Below, piece after piece: positions 1-9,145 of a stretch of 48,954 bases of DNA. Below the pieces are notes generated by a model. The model had not been told where the DNA came from and ran no database searches. It saw nothing but the letters and a program-made list of their open reading frames with translations. Each line of letters opens with the position of its first letter. Position 1 is the stretch's first letter. The stretch lies in contig CAMAXY010000016.1 of assembly GCA_945862215.1 (NCBI GenBank), forward strand, positions 1 to 48,954. Direction: 5' to 3'. The position numbers and the translations under genes were made by a program. This stretch comes from Singulisphaera sp. GP187. Lineage in GTDB: Bacteria > Planctomycetota > Phycisphaerae > Phycisphaerales > SM1A02.

Positions 1-1245
1 AACAACGACACCGAAGTTGGCGCGATCATGGCTGAAGCTTTCGAGAAGGTCGGCAAAGATGGCGTCATCACCGTCGAAGAAGGCAAGGGTCGCGAAACAA
101 TCGTTGATGTTGTCGAAGGCATGCGCTTCGATCGCGGATACTTGAGCGCGAACTTTGTCACCGATACCGAAGCGATGTCTGTTGAATTCAACAAAGCACT
201 CGTCCTGATCTTCGAAGACAAGATCGACTCAGTCACCAAGTTGGTTCCTTTCCTCGAGAAGGTGATGGAATCAAAGAAGCCACTCATCATCATTGCCGAA
301 GATGTCACAGGCGAAGCACTCAGCACTCTCGTCATTAATAAGATGCGTGGCGTTCTGAATGTTTGCGCAGTCAAGGCTCCTGGATATGGCGATCGTCGTA
401 AGGCGATGCTTGAAGATCTTGCGATCCTCACCGGCGGAACTGCGATCATGAAGGATCTTGGAATCGAACTTGATAAGGTTGCGATTTCGCAACTCGGTCA
501 AGCAAAGAAGATTACGGTCGACGCAGACAACACCACGATCATCGAAGGCGCTGGAAGCACCAAGACGATTCAAGGTCGTTGCACTCAGATTCGTACCGAA
601 ATCGAACGAACTGATTCCGAATATGACCGCGAGAAACTGCAAGAGCGTTTGGCGAAACTCGCTGGTGGTATTGCACAAATCAAAGTTGGCGCAAGCAGCG
701 AAACAGAATTGAAAGAGAAGAAGAGCCGCGTCGAAGACGCATTGCACGCAACACGCGCTGCAGTCGCTGAAGGCGTTGTTCCCGGCGGCGGACTTTCATT
801 CATCCGCGCAATTCCAGGCTTGAAGAAAGTTCGCGCAGAATGCATCGGAGATGAAGTCTTCGGAGTCGATACTGTCGCTGAAGCACTCGTCGTTCCGCTG
901 CGCACAATTGCAGAAAACGCTGGCGAACGCGGCACTGTTGTTGTCACCAAAGTGGCACAAATGAAGGGAAGCGAAGGCTTCAACGCGCTCACTCGCAAGT
1001 ATGGCGACCTGATGAAGCAAGGCGTCATCACTCCAGCAAAAGTTGATCGATCTGCTTTGCAGAATGCTGCAAGCGTCGCAGGACTCTTGTTGGTCACCGA
1101 TTCGACAATCACCGAATCACCCAAGCCAAAGGAAGAAGCCAAGGGCGGCCATGGTCACGATCACGGCGGCGGCGGTGGCATGGGCGGTATGGGTGGCATG
1201 GGCGGCATGGGCGGAATGGGCGGCATGGGTGGCATGGACTTCTGA
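1..1245 (+). CDS. groEL: 60-kDa chaperonin GroEL, copy 1 (5'-truncated by the window edge)
   Basis: This is the C-terminal three quarters of a GroEL chaperonin, the ring-forming ATPase that folds proteins in the cytoplasm with GroES. The frame is open from base 1 ([10 protein letters not shown]) and the true start lies outside the window. The family segments [19 protein letters not shown] and [12 protein letters not shown] are present. The protein ends in a His/Gly stretch (GHGHDH) and a GGM repeat tail, the normal GroEL C-terminus. In the apical domain the usual YLSPYF of the polypeptide-binding face reads YLSANF, so two residues at the substrate site differ from E. coli and from copy 2. It is followed by groES and a second groEL, the reverse of the usual groES-groEL order. 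The family call is very secure; the substrate shift is inference. Confidence 0.97.
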   Translation, partial: NNDTEVGAIMAEAFEKVGKDGVITVEEGKGRETIVDVVEGMRFDRGYLSANFVTDTEAMSVEFNKALVLIFEDKIDSVTKLVPFLEKVMESKKPLIIIAEDVTGEALSTLVINKMRGVLNVCAVKAPGYGDRRKAMLEDLAILTGGTAIMKDLGIELDKVAISQLGQAKKITVDADNTTIIEGAGSTKTIQGRCTQIRTEIERTDSEYDREKLQERLAKLAGGIAQIKVGASSETELKEKKSRVEDALHATRAAVAEGVVPGGGLSFIRAIPGLKKVRAECIGDEVFGVDTVAEALVVPLRTIAENAGERGTVVVTKVAQMKGSEGFNALTRKYGDLMKQGVITPAKVDRSALQNAASVAGLLLVTDSTITESPKPKEEAKGGHGHDHGGGGGMGGMGGMGGMGGMGGMGGMDF

Positions 1246-1333
1246 TCCCACGCAGAATTTATTACACAGACTTTTTCACACACGTTCAAATTCACAATTC
1301 ACAACCTCACTTTCAACTTACGGAGATTCACAC

Positions 1334-1627
1334 ATGAGCAATGTTCGACCACTAGAAGATCGCATCGTCGTCAAGCCTCTTGACGCAGAGACCAAGACCG
1401 CATCAGGAATTTTCTTGCCGGAATCCGCCAAGGAAAAACCGATGAAGGGAAAAGTCATCACCGTCGGGCCAGGCAAGTTGCTGGAAAACGGCACGCGACT
1501 CGCACCAACTGTTTCCAAGGGCGACACAGTTGTCTATGGCAAGTACTCGGGAACTGAAATCGAAATCAAGAACGTGACTCATCTCATCATCCGCGAAAGC
1601 GAATTGCTCGGCGTCATCGACGGCTGA
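1334..1627 (+). CDS. groES: Co-chaperonin GroES (10 kDa)
   Basis: This 97-residue protein is GroES, the heptameric lid of the GroEL chamber. The N-terminal VRPLEDRIVVKPL and the C-terminal THLIIRESELLGVI are hallmark GroES segments, and the mobile-loop region TKTASGIFLPESAKEKP is intact. The start chosen is the ATG at 1334, preceded by GGAG at 1322-1325 with an 8-base spacer; longer upstream frames only read through the end of groEL. It lies 88 bases after groEL copy 1 and 31 bases before groEL copy 2, so a single GroES probably serves both chaperonins. No CIRCE-type inverted repeat was found around it. Length matches the family. Confidence 0.97.
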   Translation: MSNVRPLEDRIVVKPLDAETKTASGIFLPESAKEKPMKGKVITVGPGKLLENGTRLAPTVSKGDTVVYGKYSGTEIEIKNVTHLIIRESELLGVIDG

Positions 1628-1658
1628 TCCAATCCATCAACAGATAGGAATCCAAACT

Positions 1659-3272
1659 ATGTCTAGTAAGCAAATGAAATTCTCAACCGCCGCTCACGCA
1701 GAACTGAAGCGTGGCGTCGATCAGATTGCCAAAGCAGTTGCCGTCACGATGGGTCCAGCTGGACGCAATGTGATTGTGCAAAAGTCTTTCGGTAGTCCAT
1801 CCGTCACCAAAGACGGCGTCAGCGTCGCGAAGGAAATTGAACTCTCCGAACCATTCCAAAACATGGGCGCGAAGTTGGTTGCACAAGTTGCAAAGAAAAC
1901 TGCCGATGTTGCTGGCGATGGAACCACTGCTGCAACCGTGCTTGCCGCTGCAATCTTCAACGGTGGACTGAAGTTCGTCGCAACAGGTGCCAATGCTGTC
2001 GCAATTCAGCGCGGCATTAACGCTGCTGCCAAAGCTGCTGGCGATTTCATCACCTCCGCTTCAACGAAGTGCAAAGGCAAAGATGATCTTGCGAAGGTCG
2101 CAACTGTCAGTGCGAATCACGACACCGAAATCGGTGATCTGATTGCTGAAGCGATCCATAAAGTGGGCGCAAATGGCGTTGTTGAAATCGAAGAAGGCAA
2201 GACTGCGGACACCACGCTGGATTATGTCGAAGGCATGTGCTTCGATAAGGGATACCTCTCGCCATATTTCATGACTGATCCAAAGAAGGCGGAGTGCGTC
2301 TTGGAAAATGCGTACGTGCTTATCTATGAGAAGAAGATCTCCAATCTTGTTGATTTCCTTCCACTGCTCAACAAGATTGCGACTTCGTCGAAGCCTTTGT
2401 TGGTCATCGCCGAAGAAGTCGAGAACGAAGCTCTTGCTGCGCTCGTCGTCAATCGTCTGCGCGGAGTTCTGCAAATCTGCGCTGTGAAGGCGCCAGGATT
2501 TGGTGATCGTCGCAAGGCCATGCTTGGTGATATCGCCACGCTGACTGGCGGCGTCTTCTTCGCAGAAGACATCGGTCGCAATCTCGCTGATGTCGAACTT
2601 TCCGAACTCGGAACTGCTCGTCGCGTTGTCATCACCAAGGACGAATGCACGATCATCGAAGGCGCTGGCAAGAAAGCCGCAATCGCTGACCGAGTTTCGC
2701 AAATCAAATCTCAGCACGAAAAGTCGACCTCTGATTATGACCGCGAGAAGTTCATGGAACGTTTGGCGAAACTGACTGGCGGCGTGGCGATTGTCCATGT
2801 TGGCGCAGCGACAGAAGTTTCAATGAAGGAGAAGAAGGATCGCGTCGACGATGCGCTTCATGCAACTCGCGCTGCGGCGAAAGAGGGTTATGTTGCTGGC
2901 GGTGGCGTTGCATATCTGCGCGCAATCGCAGCGATCAATGCAGCTCGTAAAGATGCAGAAGGCGACGAAGTGTTCGGCTATGACATCGTTGCAGAAGCAT
3001 TGCGCCGTCCGACTTGGCAGATCGCAACCAACTATGGCACCGATGGAGATGTTGTTGTCGAGAAGATTCTCGAAGGCAAGGGCTCATTCGGATTCAATGC
3101 GTCGACTGGCGAATACGAAGACTTGATCAAGGCTGGCATTATTGATCCAGCGCTTGTCGCTAAGACTGCGATTGAAAACGCAGCGAGCATTGCTGGCTTG
3201 ATGCTGACAACGGATGTTCTGGTCACAGAACTGAAGGACGAGACCGCTGCGACTGAAGGGGCGATCTCCTGA
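1659..3272 (+). CDS. groEL: 60-kDa chaperonin GroEL, copy 2, lacking the GGM tail
   Basis: This is a full-length 537-residue GroEL paralogue. The ATP-site segments VTMGPAGRNVIV and DVAGDGTTAATVL, the apical YLSPYF, and [10 protein letters not shown] are present, as is the [11 protein letters not shown] segment that contains the catalytic aspartate. Start: ATG 1659 with AGGA at 1646-1649. Unlike copy 1 it has no Gly-Gly-Met tail; it ends in an acidic/Ala stretch (DETAATEGAIS). The GGM tail normally projects into the folding cavity, so its absence points to a specialised paralogue. The Lys usual in the GPKGRNV motif is Ala here. The gene is probably cotranscribed with groES and is followed by a strong terminator. 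Family assignment is certain; division of labour with copy 1 is inference. Confidence 0.97.
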   Translation: MSSKQMKFSTAAHAELKRGVDQIAKAVAVTMGPAGRNVIVQKSFGSPSVTKDGVSVAKEIELSEPFQNMGAKLVAQVAKKTADVAGDGTTAATVLAAAIFNGGLKFVATGANAVAIQRGINAAAKAAGDFITSASTKCKGKDDLAKVATVSANHDTEIGDLIAEAIHKVGANGVVEIEEGKTADTTLDYVEGMCFDKGYLSPYFMTDPKKAECVLENAYVLIYEKKISNLVDFLPLLNKIATSSKPLLVIAEEVENEALAALVVNRLRGVLQICAVKAPGFGDRRKAMLGDIATLTGGVFFAEDIGRNLADVELSELGTARRVVITKDECTIIEGAGKKAAIADRVSQIKSQHEKSTSDYDREKFMERLAKLTGGVAIVHVGAATEVSMKEKKDRVDDALHATRAAAKEGYVAGGGVAYLRAIAAINAARKDAEGDEVFGYDIVAEALRRPTWQIATNYGTDGDVVVEKILEGKGSFGFNASTGEYEDLIKAGIIDPALVAKTAIENAASIAGLMLTTDVLVTELKDETAATEGAIS

Positions 3273-3289
3273 TTCATTTGCTTAGACAA

Positions 3290-3336
3290 CGGAGGATCGT
3301 CGAACACACCACTGTTCTTCGATCCTCCGTTTTTCT
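3290..3336 (+). terminator. Rho-independent terminator after the groE cluster
   Basis: A 10-bp perfect stem, CGGAGGATCG (3290-3299) with CGATCCTCCG (3320-3329), encloses a 20-base loop and is followed directly by TTTTTCTTTC. It lies 17 bases after the groEL copy 2 stop codon and separates the groE genes from dnaJ. Confidence 0.9.
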
Positions 3337-3363
3337 TTCAACTTTTCTTTGCTGAGATTCACA

Positions 3364-4521
3364 GTGCCCGTCGAACGCGACTATTACGAAATTCTCTCAA
3401 TCGAGCGAACCGCCAACGGTGACGAAATCAAGCGCGCCTATCGGCGCATGGCGATGAAGTGGCATCCCGACCGAAATCCGGGTGACCCGAAAGCAGAAAC
3501 AGAATTCAAAGTTTGCGCAGAGGCATATGAAGTGCTTTCTGATTCTCAGCGCAAAGCGCTCTATGACCAGTACGGCCACGCTGGACTTCGGCAAGCGCCG
3601 GGACACGATTTCTCGCGGATGCGACCCGACGATATTTTCTCGATATTCAACGACATTTTTGGCGGCGGCGGCGGCGGCGGATCGCGCGGAGGACGACGCG
3701 GTCCAGTTCGCGGATACGACCTCGAAACCAGTATCGAGATCGAACTGATCGATGTACTCAACGGCAAAGATGTCGAAGTCGCATTCACTCGACGTGATGG
3801 TTGCAACACATGCGATGGTTCGGGAGCGAAAGCCGGAACGAAGCCAATCAAATGTCCAACTTGTGGTGGAAGCGGTCAAGTTGCGCAACAAGGACTTGGT
3901 GGAATGTTTCGTATGGTCACGACTTGCCCCAACTGCCGTGGGCGCGGCATGGTCATCACCGAATTCTGCGCAGAGTGTCGAGGCAACGGTCGCGTTCCAA
4001 AAAAGCGCAATCTGAATGTCAAGATTCCAGCTGGCATCTCTCACGGACAAGTCATCCGAGTTGCAAATGAAGGTGAACCCCCACCACCAGAAGCAGATCC
4101 CGCTGGCAAAGGACCGCGCGGCGATTTGCATGTGGTTGTCGCGGTCAACGATCACGAAGTTTTCGAGCGAGTCGAAGATGATCTGATCACCACGCGCGAT
4201 ATCAGTTTCTCACTCGCGGCACTTGGCGGAACAACTGTCATCGAAACTCTTGATGGCAAGGTGACTTTGGAAATCCCGCACGGGACACCGCATGGAGAAG
4301 TCTTGACCGTCGAAGGTTCTGGGTTGCCTCACTTGCGCTCGCCGAAAGTTCGCGGTGATTTGCGCGTCAGTATCTGTATCGAAGTTCCGAATAAGATCAC
4401 CGCAGCTCAAAGAGAGTTGCTGGAGCAGTTTGCAAAGACGCAGCCGAATCCTGACGAAGAATTGCGCCCTGCAGGCAAAGGCGTTTGGAAGAAAATCAAG
4501 GACACGATTTCAGGAAGTTGA
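3364..4521 (+). CDS. dnaJ: Chaperone protein DnaJ
   Basis: This is a 385-residue type I DnaJ (Hsp40), which delivers clients to DnaK and stimulates its ATPase. The J domain begins RDYYEILSIE and carries HPD at residues 34-36. A Gly-rich linker follows. Next are four zinc-binding CxxCxGxG repeats (CNTCDGSG, CPTCGGSG, CPNCRGRG, CAECRGNG), then the client-binding beta domains. I chose the GTG at 3364: a longer frame opens at a TTG (3349) that adds five unconserved residues. The bases just before the GTG (GAGATTCACA) are the same as those before groES. It lies 14 bases upstream of grpE, so the two are an operon; dnaK is not in the window. Confidence 0.96.
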   Translation: MPVERDYYEILSIERTANGDEIKRAYRRMAMKWHPDRNPGDPKAETEFKVCAEAYEVLSDSQRKALYDQYGHAGLRQAPGHDFSRMRPDDIFSIFNDIFGGGGGGGSRGGRRGPVRGYDLETSIEIELIDVLNGKDVEVAFTRRDGCNTCDGSGAKAGTKPIKCPTCGGSGQVAQQGLGGMFRMVTTCPNCRGRGMVITEFCAECRGNGRVPKKRNLNVKIPAGISHGQVIRVANEGEPPPPEADPAGKGPRGDLHVVVAVNDHEVFERVEDDLITTRDISFSLAALGGTTVIETLDGKVTLEIPHGTPHGEVLTVEGSGLPHLRSPKVRGDLRVSICIEVPNKITAAQRELLEQFAKTQPNPDEELRPAGKGVWKKIKDTISGS

Positions 4522-4535
4522 AGGACGAGAGAGAC

Positions 4536-5075
4536 ATGATGGCTGAACCAACCCAACCCCCGCAAGAACAACCAACTGCAGAAGTGCCTGATGTTCAAGC
4601 AATCGATGAAATGACCCTGCTTGCAGAATTGCACAAGCAAGTGGAAGAAAAGCAAACGGCATACTTGCGCGTGCTTGCAGACTTTCAAAACTTTCAACGA
4701 CGATCGCGAGAGAACGAAATGCGTGCACGCGATCACGGAATTGCGCATGTCGCTCGAGCAATTGTTCCCGTGCTGGAAAATATGGATCTTGCACTTGGTC
4801 ACGATTTGCGATCACTCGATGCAAACAAACTTGCCGACGCCGTCACGCTGATGCGTAGCGAATTGCTGAAGGCACTTGGTCAATGCGGAATCGAACGCAT
4901 CGATCCAAAACCAGGATCCGAATTCGATCCAACATTTCACGAAGCCGTCATGCAGCAATCTGTCGACAAGATCGCTCCTGGCCGAATTGGTCAATGCCTG
5001 CAAGCGGGTTATCGCTTTGGCGAAATTCCACTGCGATCCGCAAAGGTCGCGGTCACTCCAAATCCGGACGCCTGA
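4536..5075 (+). CDS. grpE: GrpE nucleotide exchange factor
   Basis: This 179-residue protein is GrpE, the ADP-release factor for DnaK. A long N-terminal helix region (ELHKQVEEKQTAYLRVLADF) leads into the signature ADFQNFQRRS, and the C-terminal beta domain shows FDPTFHEAVM and GYRFGEIPLRSAKVAV. The start is the first ATG of an ATGATG doublet at 4536, just after a GAGAGA stretch; a longer frame overlaps the end of dnaJ and is not conserved. It is 14 bases after dnaJ and 5 bases before the next gene, consistent with a dnaJ-grpE-led operon. The acidic, Pro/Gln-rich first 30 residues are typical of the family. Confidence 0.95.
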   Translation: MMAEPTQPPQEQPTAEVPDVQAIDEMTLLAELHKQVEEKQTAYLRVLADFQNFQRRSRENEMRARDHGIAHVARAIVPVLENMDLALGHDLRSLDANKLADAVTLMRSELLKALGQCGIERIDPKPGSEFDPTFHEAVMQQSVDKIAPGRIGQCLQAGYRFGEIPLRSAKVAVTPNPDA

Positions 5076-5080
5076 TAGAG

Positions 5081-5596
5081 ATGCCGACATACGAATATGT
5101 CTGCCGCGCGTGTCGGCACGAATTCGAGCGATTCCAGCCGATCACTTCTTCACCCGTACGAACTTGTCCCAAGTGTGGGCGCAAGCGAGTCGAGCGCAAG
5201 ATCGGTATCGGTGCAGCCGTACTCTTTAAGGGTGGCGGTTTCTATGAAACGGATTATCGAAGCGAGTCGTATCGCAAGACCGAAGAAGCAGAAAAGAAAG
5301 AGACCGAGAAAGCTTCGGAGAAAAAGCCTGCCGAGAGCGCGAAAACCACCGACAGCAAAGTAGCCCCTGTGGCGAAAGAAACAGACAAACCTGCGGAGAA
5401 AGCGGCAGCCGCATCAACAATCAGTGAATCAAAATCGCAAGCGACCTCCCAAATTCCAAAGGAAACGCCCACGATTCCTAGAGAGAAACAAGAAAAGAAA
5501 TCTGCTCGCGAAGGTCGCGGTGTCGGAAATCTCAAACAACCAGCAAAGACTCCAAGCCGTGCATCGAAGCCGGCACGAAAGACAAAAAATAAATGA
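5081..5596 (+). CDS. FmdB-family zinc ribbon protein with a long Lys/Ala/Glu-rich tail
   Basis: This is a 171-residue protein whose first 60 residues form an FmdB/CxxC zinc ribbon: MPTYEYVCRACRHEFE, then CPKCGRKRVERKI and a phenylalanine/glycine patch (FKGGGFYETDY). The two CxxC pairs should bind one zinc. Family members are usually 60-110 residues; the remainder here is a low-complexity tail of Lys, Glu, Ala, Ser and Pro that is probably disordered and highly charged, which suggests nucleic-acid or ribosome contact, although no function is established. The start ATG at 5081 lies 5 bases after grpE. The stop overlaps the rnr start in an ATGA, so translation of RNase R is likely coupled to it. 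Confidence 0.85.
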   Translation: MPTYEYVCRACRHEFERFQPITSSPVRTCPKCGRKRVERKIGIGAAVLFKGGGFYETDYRSESYRKTEEAEKKETEKASEKKPAESAKTTDSKVAPVAKETDKPAEKAAAASTISESKSQATSQIPKETPTIPREKQEKKSAREGRGVGNLKQPAKTPSRASKPARKTKNK

Positions 5597-7986
5597 GCGA
5601 ATCATTCAGACATCAAATTCTCAATCACCTCGGACACAACGGCTATCAGCCCGTCCGATCCCGCGAACTCGAACGCCAAATGCGAATCTTGGAGGATCAA
5701 ACTCCAGATTTTCGAGTGACGCTTGACGCGCTCGCGACCGAAGATCTGATCGACATCAGCAACGAAGACATCGTTCGGCTCACGCGTTTCAAAGACGAGA
5801 CCATCGGGCGAATCCGCATCAACGCTCGAGGCAAAGGCGACGGATATTTGATCCCAGATGTTCCAAGCCGCGAAGGCGATCTCTTTATCGCGGAAAGCGA
5901 TACAGGTGGCGCAATTTCTGGCGACCGCGTTCGCGTCACCGTGAATCGCCGTGGCAAGGATTGGGATCGATCTCCCGATGCAAGACCGACTGGGCGAGTC
6001 GTCGAAATTCTCGAGCGCAAACAGACTCGATTCGCTGGGCGACTTGAAAAGGAAGGTCGAGGTTGGATTGTGATTCCTGATGGACGCAGTCTGACCGAGC
6101 CAATCGTCGTGCGCGATCCTGGTGCAAAGGATGCGCAAATCGGCGACAAAGTTATTGTCGAGATCACGCGCTTTCCCGATCTGCGATCGAAAGCTGAAGG
6201 TGTGATCACGCAGCGTCTTGGTGCGGCTGGAGAACCCGATGTTGAAACGCAATCGGTGATGGTGACTTACAACTTGCGCGACGAATTTCCAGCAGATGTT
6301 CTGGATGAAGCAGCCGAAGCCGCGCGAAGTTTCGAGGCTCATCGCGAAGGACCGTGGGAAGGTCGCGAAGATTTGACCGCAACTTCTGTCTTCACGATCG
6401 ATCCGCCCGATGCGCGAGATTTCGATGATGCGATTTCCATCTCGTTTGATGCAGACAAGGAAGAATGGACGCTTGCAGTTCACATTGCAGATGTCGCAGC
6501 ATTTGTTCCGCGCGGCGGCGCGCTTGATATCGAAGCGCGCGCTCGAGGAAACAGCGCGTATCTCCCCCGCCGTGTCATTCCGATGTTGCCCGAAACGCTT
6601 TCCAACGGAGTCTGCTCTTTGCAAGAAGGCGTTGCGCGATTCACGAAGACCGCGTGGATGACTTTCGACAAGAATGGCCGTGTGCTATATGAGCGATATG
6701 CATCAACGGTCATTCGCTCGCGAAAGCGCATGACATATTTGGAAGCGCAAGGAGTCATCGACGGCGATATGGCAGCGGCGCGCAAGAACGCTAAAACCGA
6801 AACGCCTGTGGATGAGACTCTCATCGACGAATTGCGAATGTCTGCGAAGCTTGCGCAGATTCTGCGCGCGCGCAGGTTGAAAGATGGAATGATTGTTCTC
6901 AGTCTTCCAGAATCTGAATTGGTCTATGGCGACGATGGCCGCGTGAAAGATGTCGAGCCTGAAGACGATGCGTTCACGCACAAGTTGATTGAAATGTTTA
7001 TGGTCGAAGCGAACGAAGCCGTTGCAAGACTCTTTGCGTCGCTGGCAATTCCTGCGCTGCGCCGTATTCATCCCGAGCCATCGTTTCATGATGTCGAGGA
7101 ACTTCGCATGTACGCGCGCACGGCGAAAATTCGTTTGCCTGAAACGCCAACGCGAAAAGATTTGCAAGCATTGCTGGATGCTGTGCGCGGCACCGAGAGC
7201 GAACGCGCAATTCACTTTGCAGTTCTGCGATCGATGGCGAAAGCTGTCTATGCACCTGCGCTGATCGGACACTTCGCGCTTGCGAGCGAACATTATTTGC
7301 ATTTCACCAGTCCGATTCGGCGTTATCCAGATCTTGTCACGCACCGAATGTTGGAAGCGTGGACTGAATTGACTGACAACGGACGCAAGCCGCCTGGCGG
7401 AAAGCAACGGCGCGCGTTGCTCGATCAACTGCGAACAGATCCGCGCGTGGAAAATGCAGACTCGTTGGTCGAATGCGGTTCGCATTGCAGCGAGACCGAA
7501 GTGAATGCGGAACGCGCCGAGCGCGAATTGCGAACTTTCCTTGTTCTGCAATTCTTGTTTGATCATTTCCTCACCAAGACACTCACTGGTGTTATCACTG
7601 GAGTTTCGCCTGGCGGCGGCGGAGTCTTCGTGATGCTTGATCGATTCCTTGCAGATGGAATGATTCGTCTGCGCGAAATTGGCGGCGGCGGAGAGAAATG
7701 GGCACGAAGCGAAACGACGGGTCGAATGACTTCGCCGCGCAGTGGAGCAAGTCTTGGCGTGGGCGATCCAGTCGAAGTGCAAATTGCAGAAATCAATCTT
7801 GCAACTCGGCAGATGGAACTGCGATTGGTGAAATCACTGCGCAAGGCGAGCAGCATCAAGAGCGAAGAAAGCGAAGTACGTGGCAAGCGCGACAAAGGTT
7901 TTGTCGGCGGTCGCGGCGCACCGCGAACGGAGCGTGGTCACAAGAAGGGATTCAAGCAAGGTCGCAGAGGCAAACGCGGATCGTGA
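5593..7986 (+). CDS. rnr: Ribonuclease R (3'-5' exoribonuclease)
   Basis: This 797-residue protein is RNase R, a processive exonuclease that degrades structured RNA and takes part in tmRNA and rRNA quality control. In order it has an N-terminal winged-helix region (residues 1-65), cold-shock domains (RGKGDGYLIP onward), and the RNB catalytic domain with DPPDARDFDDAISI near residue 270, whose aspartates bind magnesium. The substrate-channel segment HFTSPIRRYPDLVTHR comes next, then an S1 domain (GVITGVSPGGGGVFVMLD) and a basic tail rich in Arg, Lys and Gly. Length and order match the family. It begins in an ATGA overlap with the zinc ribbon gene. The end converges with the next gene, 17 bases away, and no clear terminator is seen between them. 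Confidence 0.96.
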   Translation: MSESFRHQILNHLGHNGYQPVRSRELERQMRILEDQTPDFRVTLDALATEDLIDISNEDIVRLTRFKDETIGRIRINARGKGDGYLIPDVPSREGDLFIAESDTGGAISGDRVRVTVNRRGKDWDRSPDARPTGRVVEILERKQTRFAGRLEKEGRGWIVIPDGRSLTEPIVVRDPGAKDAQIGDKVIVEITRFPDLRSKAEGVITQRLGAAGEPDVETQSVMVTYNLRDEFPADVLDEAAEAARSFEAHREGPWEGREDLTATSVFTIDPPDARDFDDAISISFDADKEEWTLAVHIADVAAFVPRGGALDIEARARGNSAYLPRRVIPMLPETLSNGVCSLQEGVARFTKTAWMTFDKNGRVLYERYASTVIRSRKRMTYLEAQGVIDGDMAAARKNAKTETPVDETLIDELRMSAKLAQILRARRLKDGMIVLSLPESELVYGDDGRVKDVEPEDDAFTHKLIEMFMVEANEAVARLFASLAIPALRRIHPEPSFHDVEELRMYARTAKIRLPETPTRKDLQALLDAVRGTESERAIHFAVLRSMAKAVYAPALIGHFALASEHYLHFTSPIRRYPDLVTHRMLEAWTELTDNGRKPPGGKQRRALLDQLRTDPRVENADSLVECGSHCSETEVNAERAERELRTFLVLQFLFDHFLTKTLTGVITGVSPGGGGVFVMLDRFLADGMIRLREIGGGGEKWARSETTGRMTSPRSGASLGVGDPVEVQIAEINLATRQMELRLVKSLRKASSIKSEESEVRGKRDKGFVGGRGAPRTERGHKKGFKQGRRGKRGS

Positions 7987-8003
7987 TTCACAAGAAAAGC
8001 ACC

Positions 8004-9002
8004 TTAAGGGGCAAGCGGCTTGTCATAGACCACAACTCCATCATTGATCGATATTGGAGGTTGGATCGTAAATGCGATGATCGAATCAGCTTGTTTTGCG
8101 GCACCTGCCACACCGGTTGCCCCATTGCACAAGAAGTCCATCGCAAAAATGTTGTCCTTGCTGGGCGGGTCTGAACCACTGCATTTGAATTGAGTCTGTG
8201 TTGGAAACATTGTGCTGAGAAATTCAAAGTGACCATCACCAAACACAATATTCCCATCCCACTCCTTTTTCGATCCATGCAACAGAAGAGTGGGACTTTC
8301 TTTCAGATCAGTAGGGTTGGTGATTGACGAATTTGGCCCATCATTGGCGTGAACTGGACCACGCGTTCCCATCAGAGGCCGCGTGCTGTCGCCAACAGCC
8401 CTCCAACTGAGTGCCTTTCGTTGGCCGAAAATTGGCTGATGTGCATAGGACGAATAACAAACGGCACTCTGTCCTGCGGGTGGCGTATTGCCATTCAAGT
8501 TGCAATAAAATTTTGTGTCCCAATATTTATCCGCTGAAGGGTTGTACTGCGTGAGATCATAAGTGGTGTCGGCAGGCATACCAATCGAACTCGCCTTCCC
8601 CATCTCAACAACATTCGACCCAGAATATTCAGTTGGTCCAATCAGGATGTCCGTTCCAAAGGCTTCCTTAGCAATGCATGCTGAATAGAGATTTGCAGTT
8701 GTGTTTTCGAGCGGGTTTTCTTCTCCCATTCCTTGCATTTGTGTGGCGACACCTGTTGACATATTCGCCAAACGATTGATCTTGCTTGGAGTTGGCAATC
8801 TTTGTTGCGGGTCTTCCTGCGCCATAATGATCATTGCCTTCAAAACCTGCATGACTTGCGTCGCATCGGTTGCGGAGCGAGCTCGATTTCTGACATTCGA
8901 AAGAGCTGGCAATAATAAACCGATCAAAATTGCAATGACTGCAATGACGACAAGAAGTTCAACAAGAGTAAACGCTCGAAATTTGGATTTGGTTTCTGAC
9001 AT
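8004..9002 (-). CDS. Prepilin-type protein with an N-terminal methylation motif (planctomycetal pseudopilin-like)
   Basis: This 332-residue protein begins with a short basic leader and the class III prepilin motif FTLVELLVVIAVIAILIGLLL, cleaved and methylated by a type IV prepilin peptidase (glutamate 5 is present). The C-terminal part contains FGDGHFEF, similar to the H-x-DG motif of the large planctomycete DUF1559-like pseudopilin families. Such proteins are expected on type II secretion or pilus-like machines, but many planctomycetes have dozens of copies with unknown roles. The ATG at 9000-9002 is preceded by AGAAGGA. It is monocistronic, with its own promoter and a dyad element upstream, and it converges with rnr. 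Cysteines in the C-terminal half may form disulfides. Confidence 0.88.
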   Translation of the reverse strand: MSETKSKFRAFTLVELLVVIAVIAILIGLLLPALSNVRNRARSATDATQVMQVLKAMIIMAQEDPQQRLPTPSKINRLANMSTGVATQMQGMGEENPLENTTANLYSACIAKEAFGTDILIGPTEYSGSNVVEMGKASSIGMPADTTYDLTQYNPSADKYWDTKFYCNLNGNTPPAGQSAVCYSSYAHQPIFGQRKALSWRAVGDSTRPLMGTRGPVHANDGPNSSITNPTDLKESPTLLLHGSKKEWDGNIVFGDGHFEFLSTMFPTQTQFKCSGSDPPSKDNIFAMDFLCNGATGVAGAAKQADSIIAFTIQPPISINDGVVVYDKPLAP

Positions 9003-9067
9003 TGGGCCGTGTCCTTCTGATTCGATTCTAGGTTTCGAGAGGGCTAAAAAAATGATGAAAAATACAA

Positions 9068-9099
9068 ATTTTATCGCTCACTGGTGAGTCTATTGACAA
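9068..9099 (-). promoter_or_regulatory. Probable promoter of the prepilin-type gene with an operator-like dyad in the spacer
   Basis: Reading the minus strand, TTGTCA (9099-9094) and GATAAA (9075-9070) are separated by 18 bases and resemble sigma-70 -35 and -10 boxes. The spacer holds the dyad CTCAC-CA-GTGAG (9088-9077), which could be a regulator site. This rests on sequence inspection only. Confidence 0.45.
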
Positions 9100-9145
9100 T
9101 CGTAACGTCGCGAGAGAGAGCGATCAATAGAGATCATTTTGCTAA

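Noticed and set aside
1246-1333. A CIRCE/HrcA operator for the groE genes
   Set aside because: No TTAGCACTC-N9-GAGTGCTAA-like inverted repeat is present between the groE genes or before dnaJ.
3349-3363. TTG start of dnaJ adding five residues
   Set aside because: The GTG at 3364 gives the conserved DnaJ N-terminus and has the same upstream context as groES.
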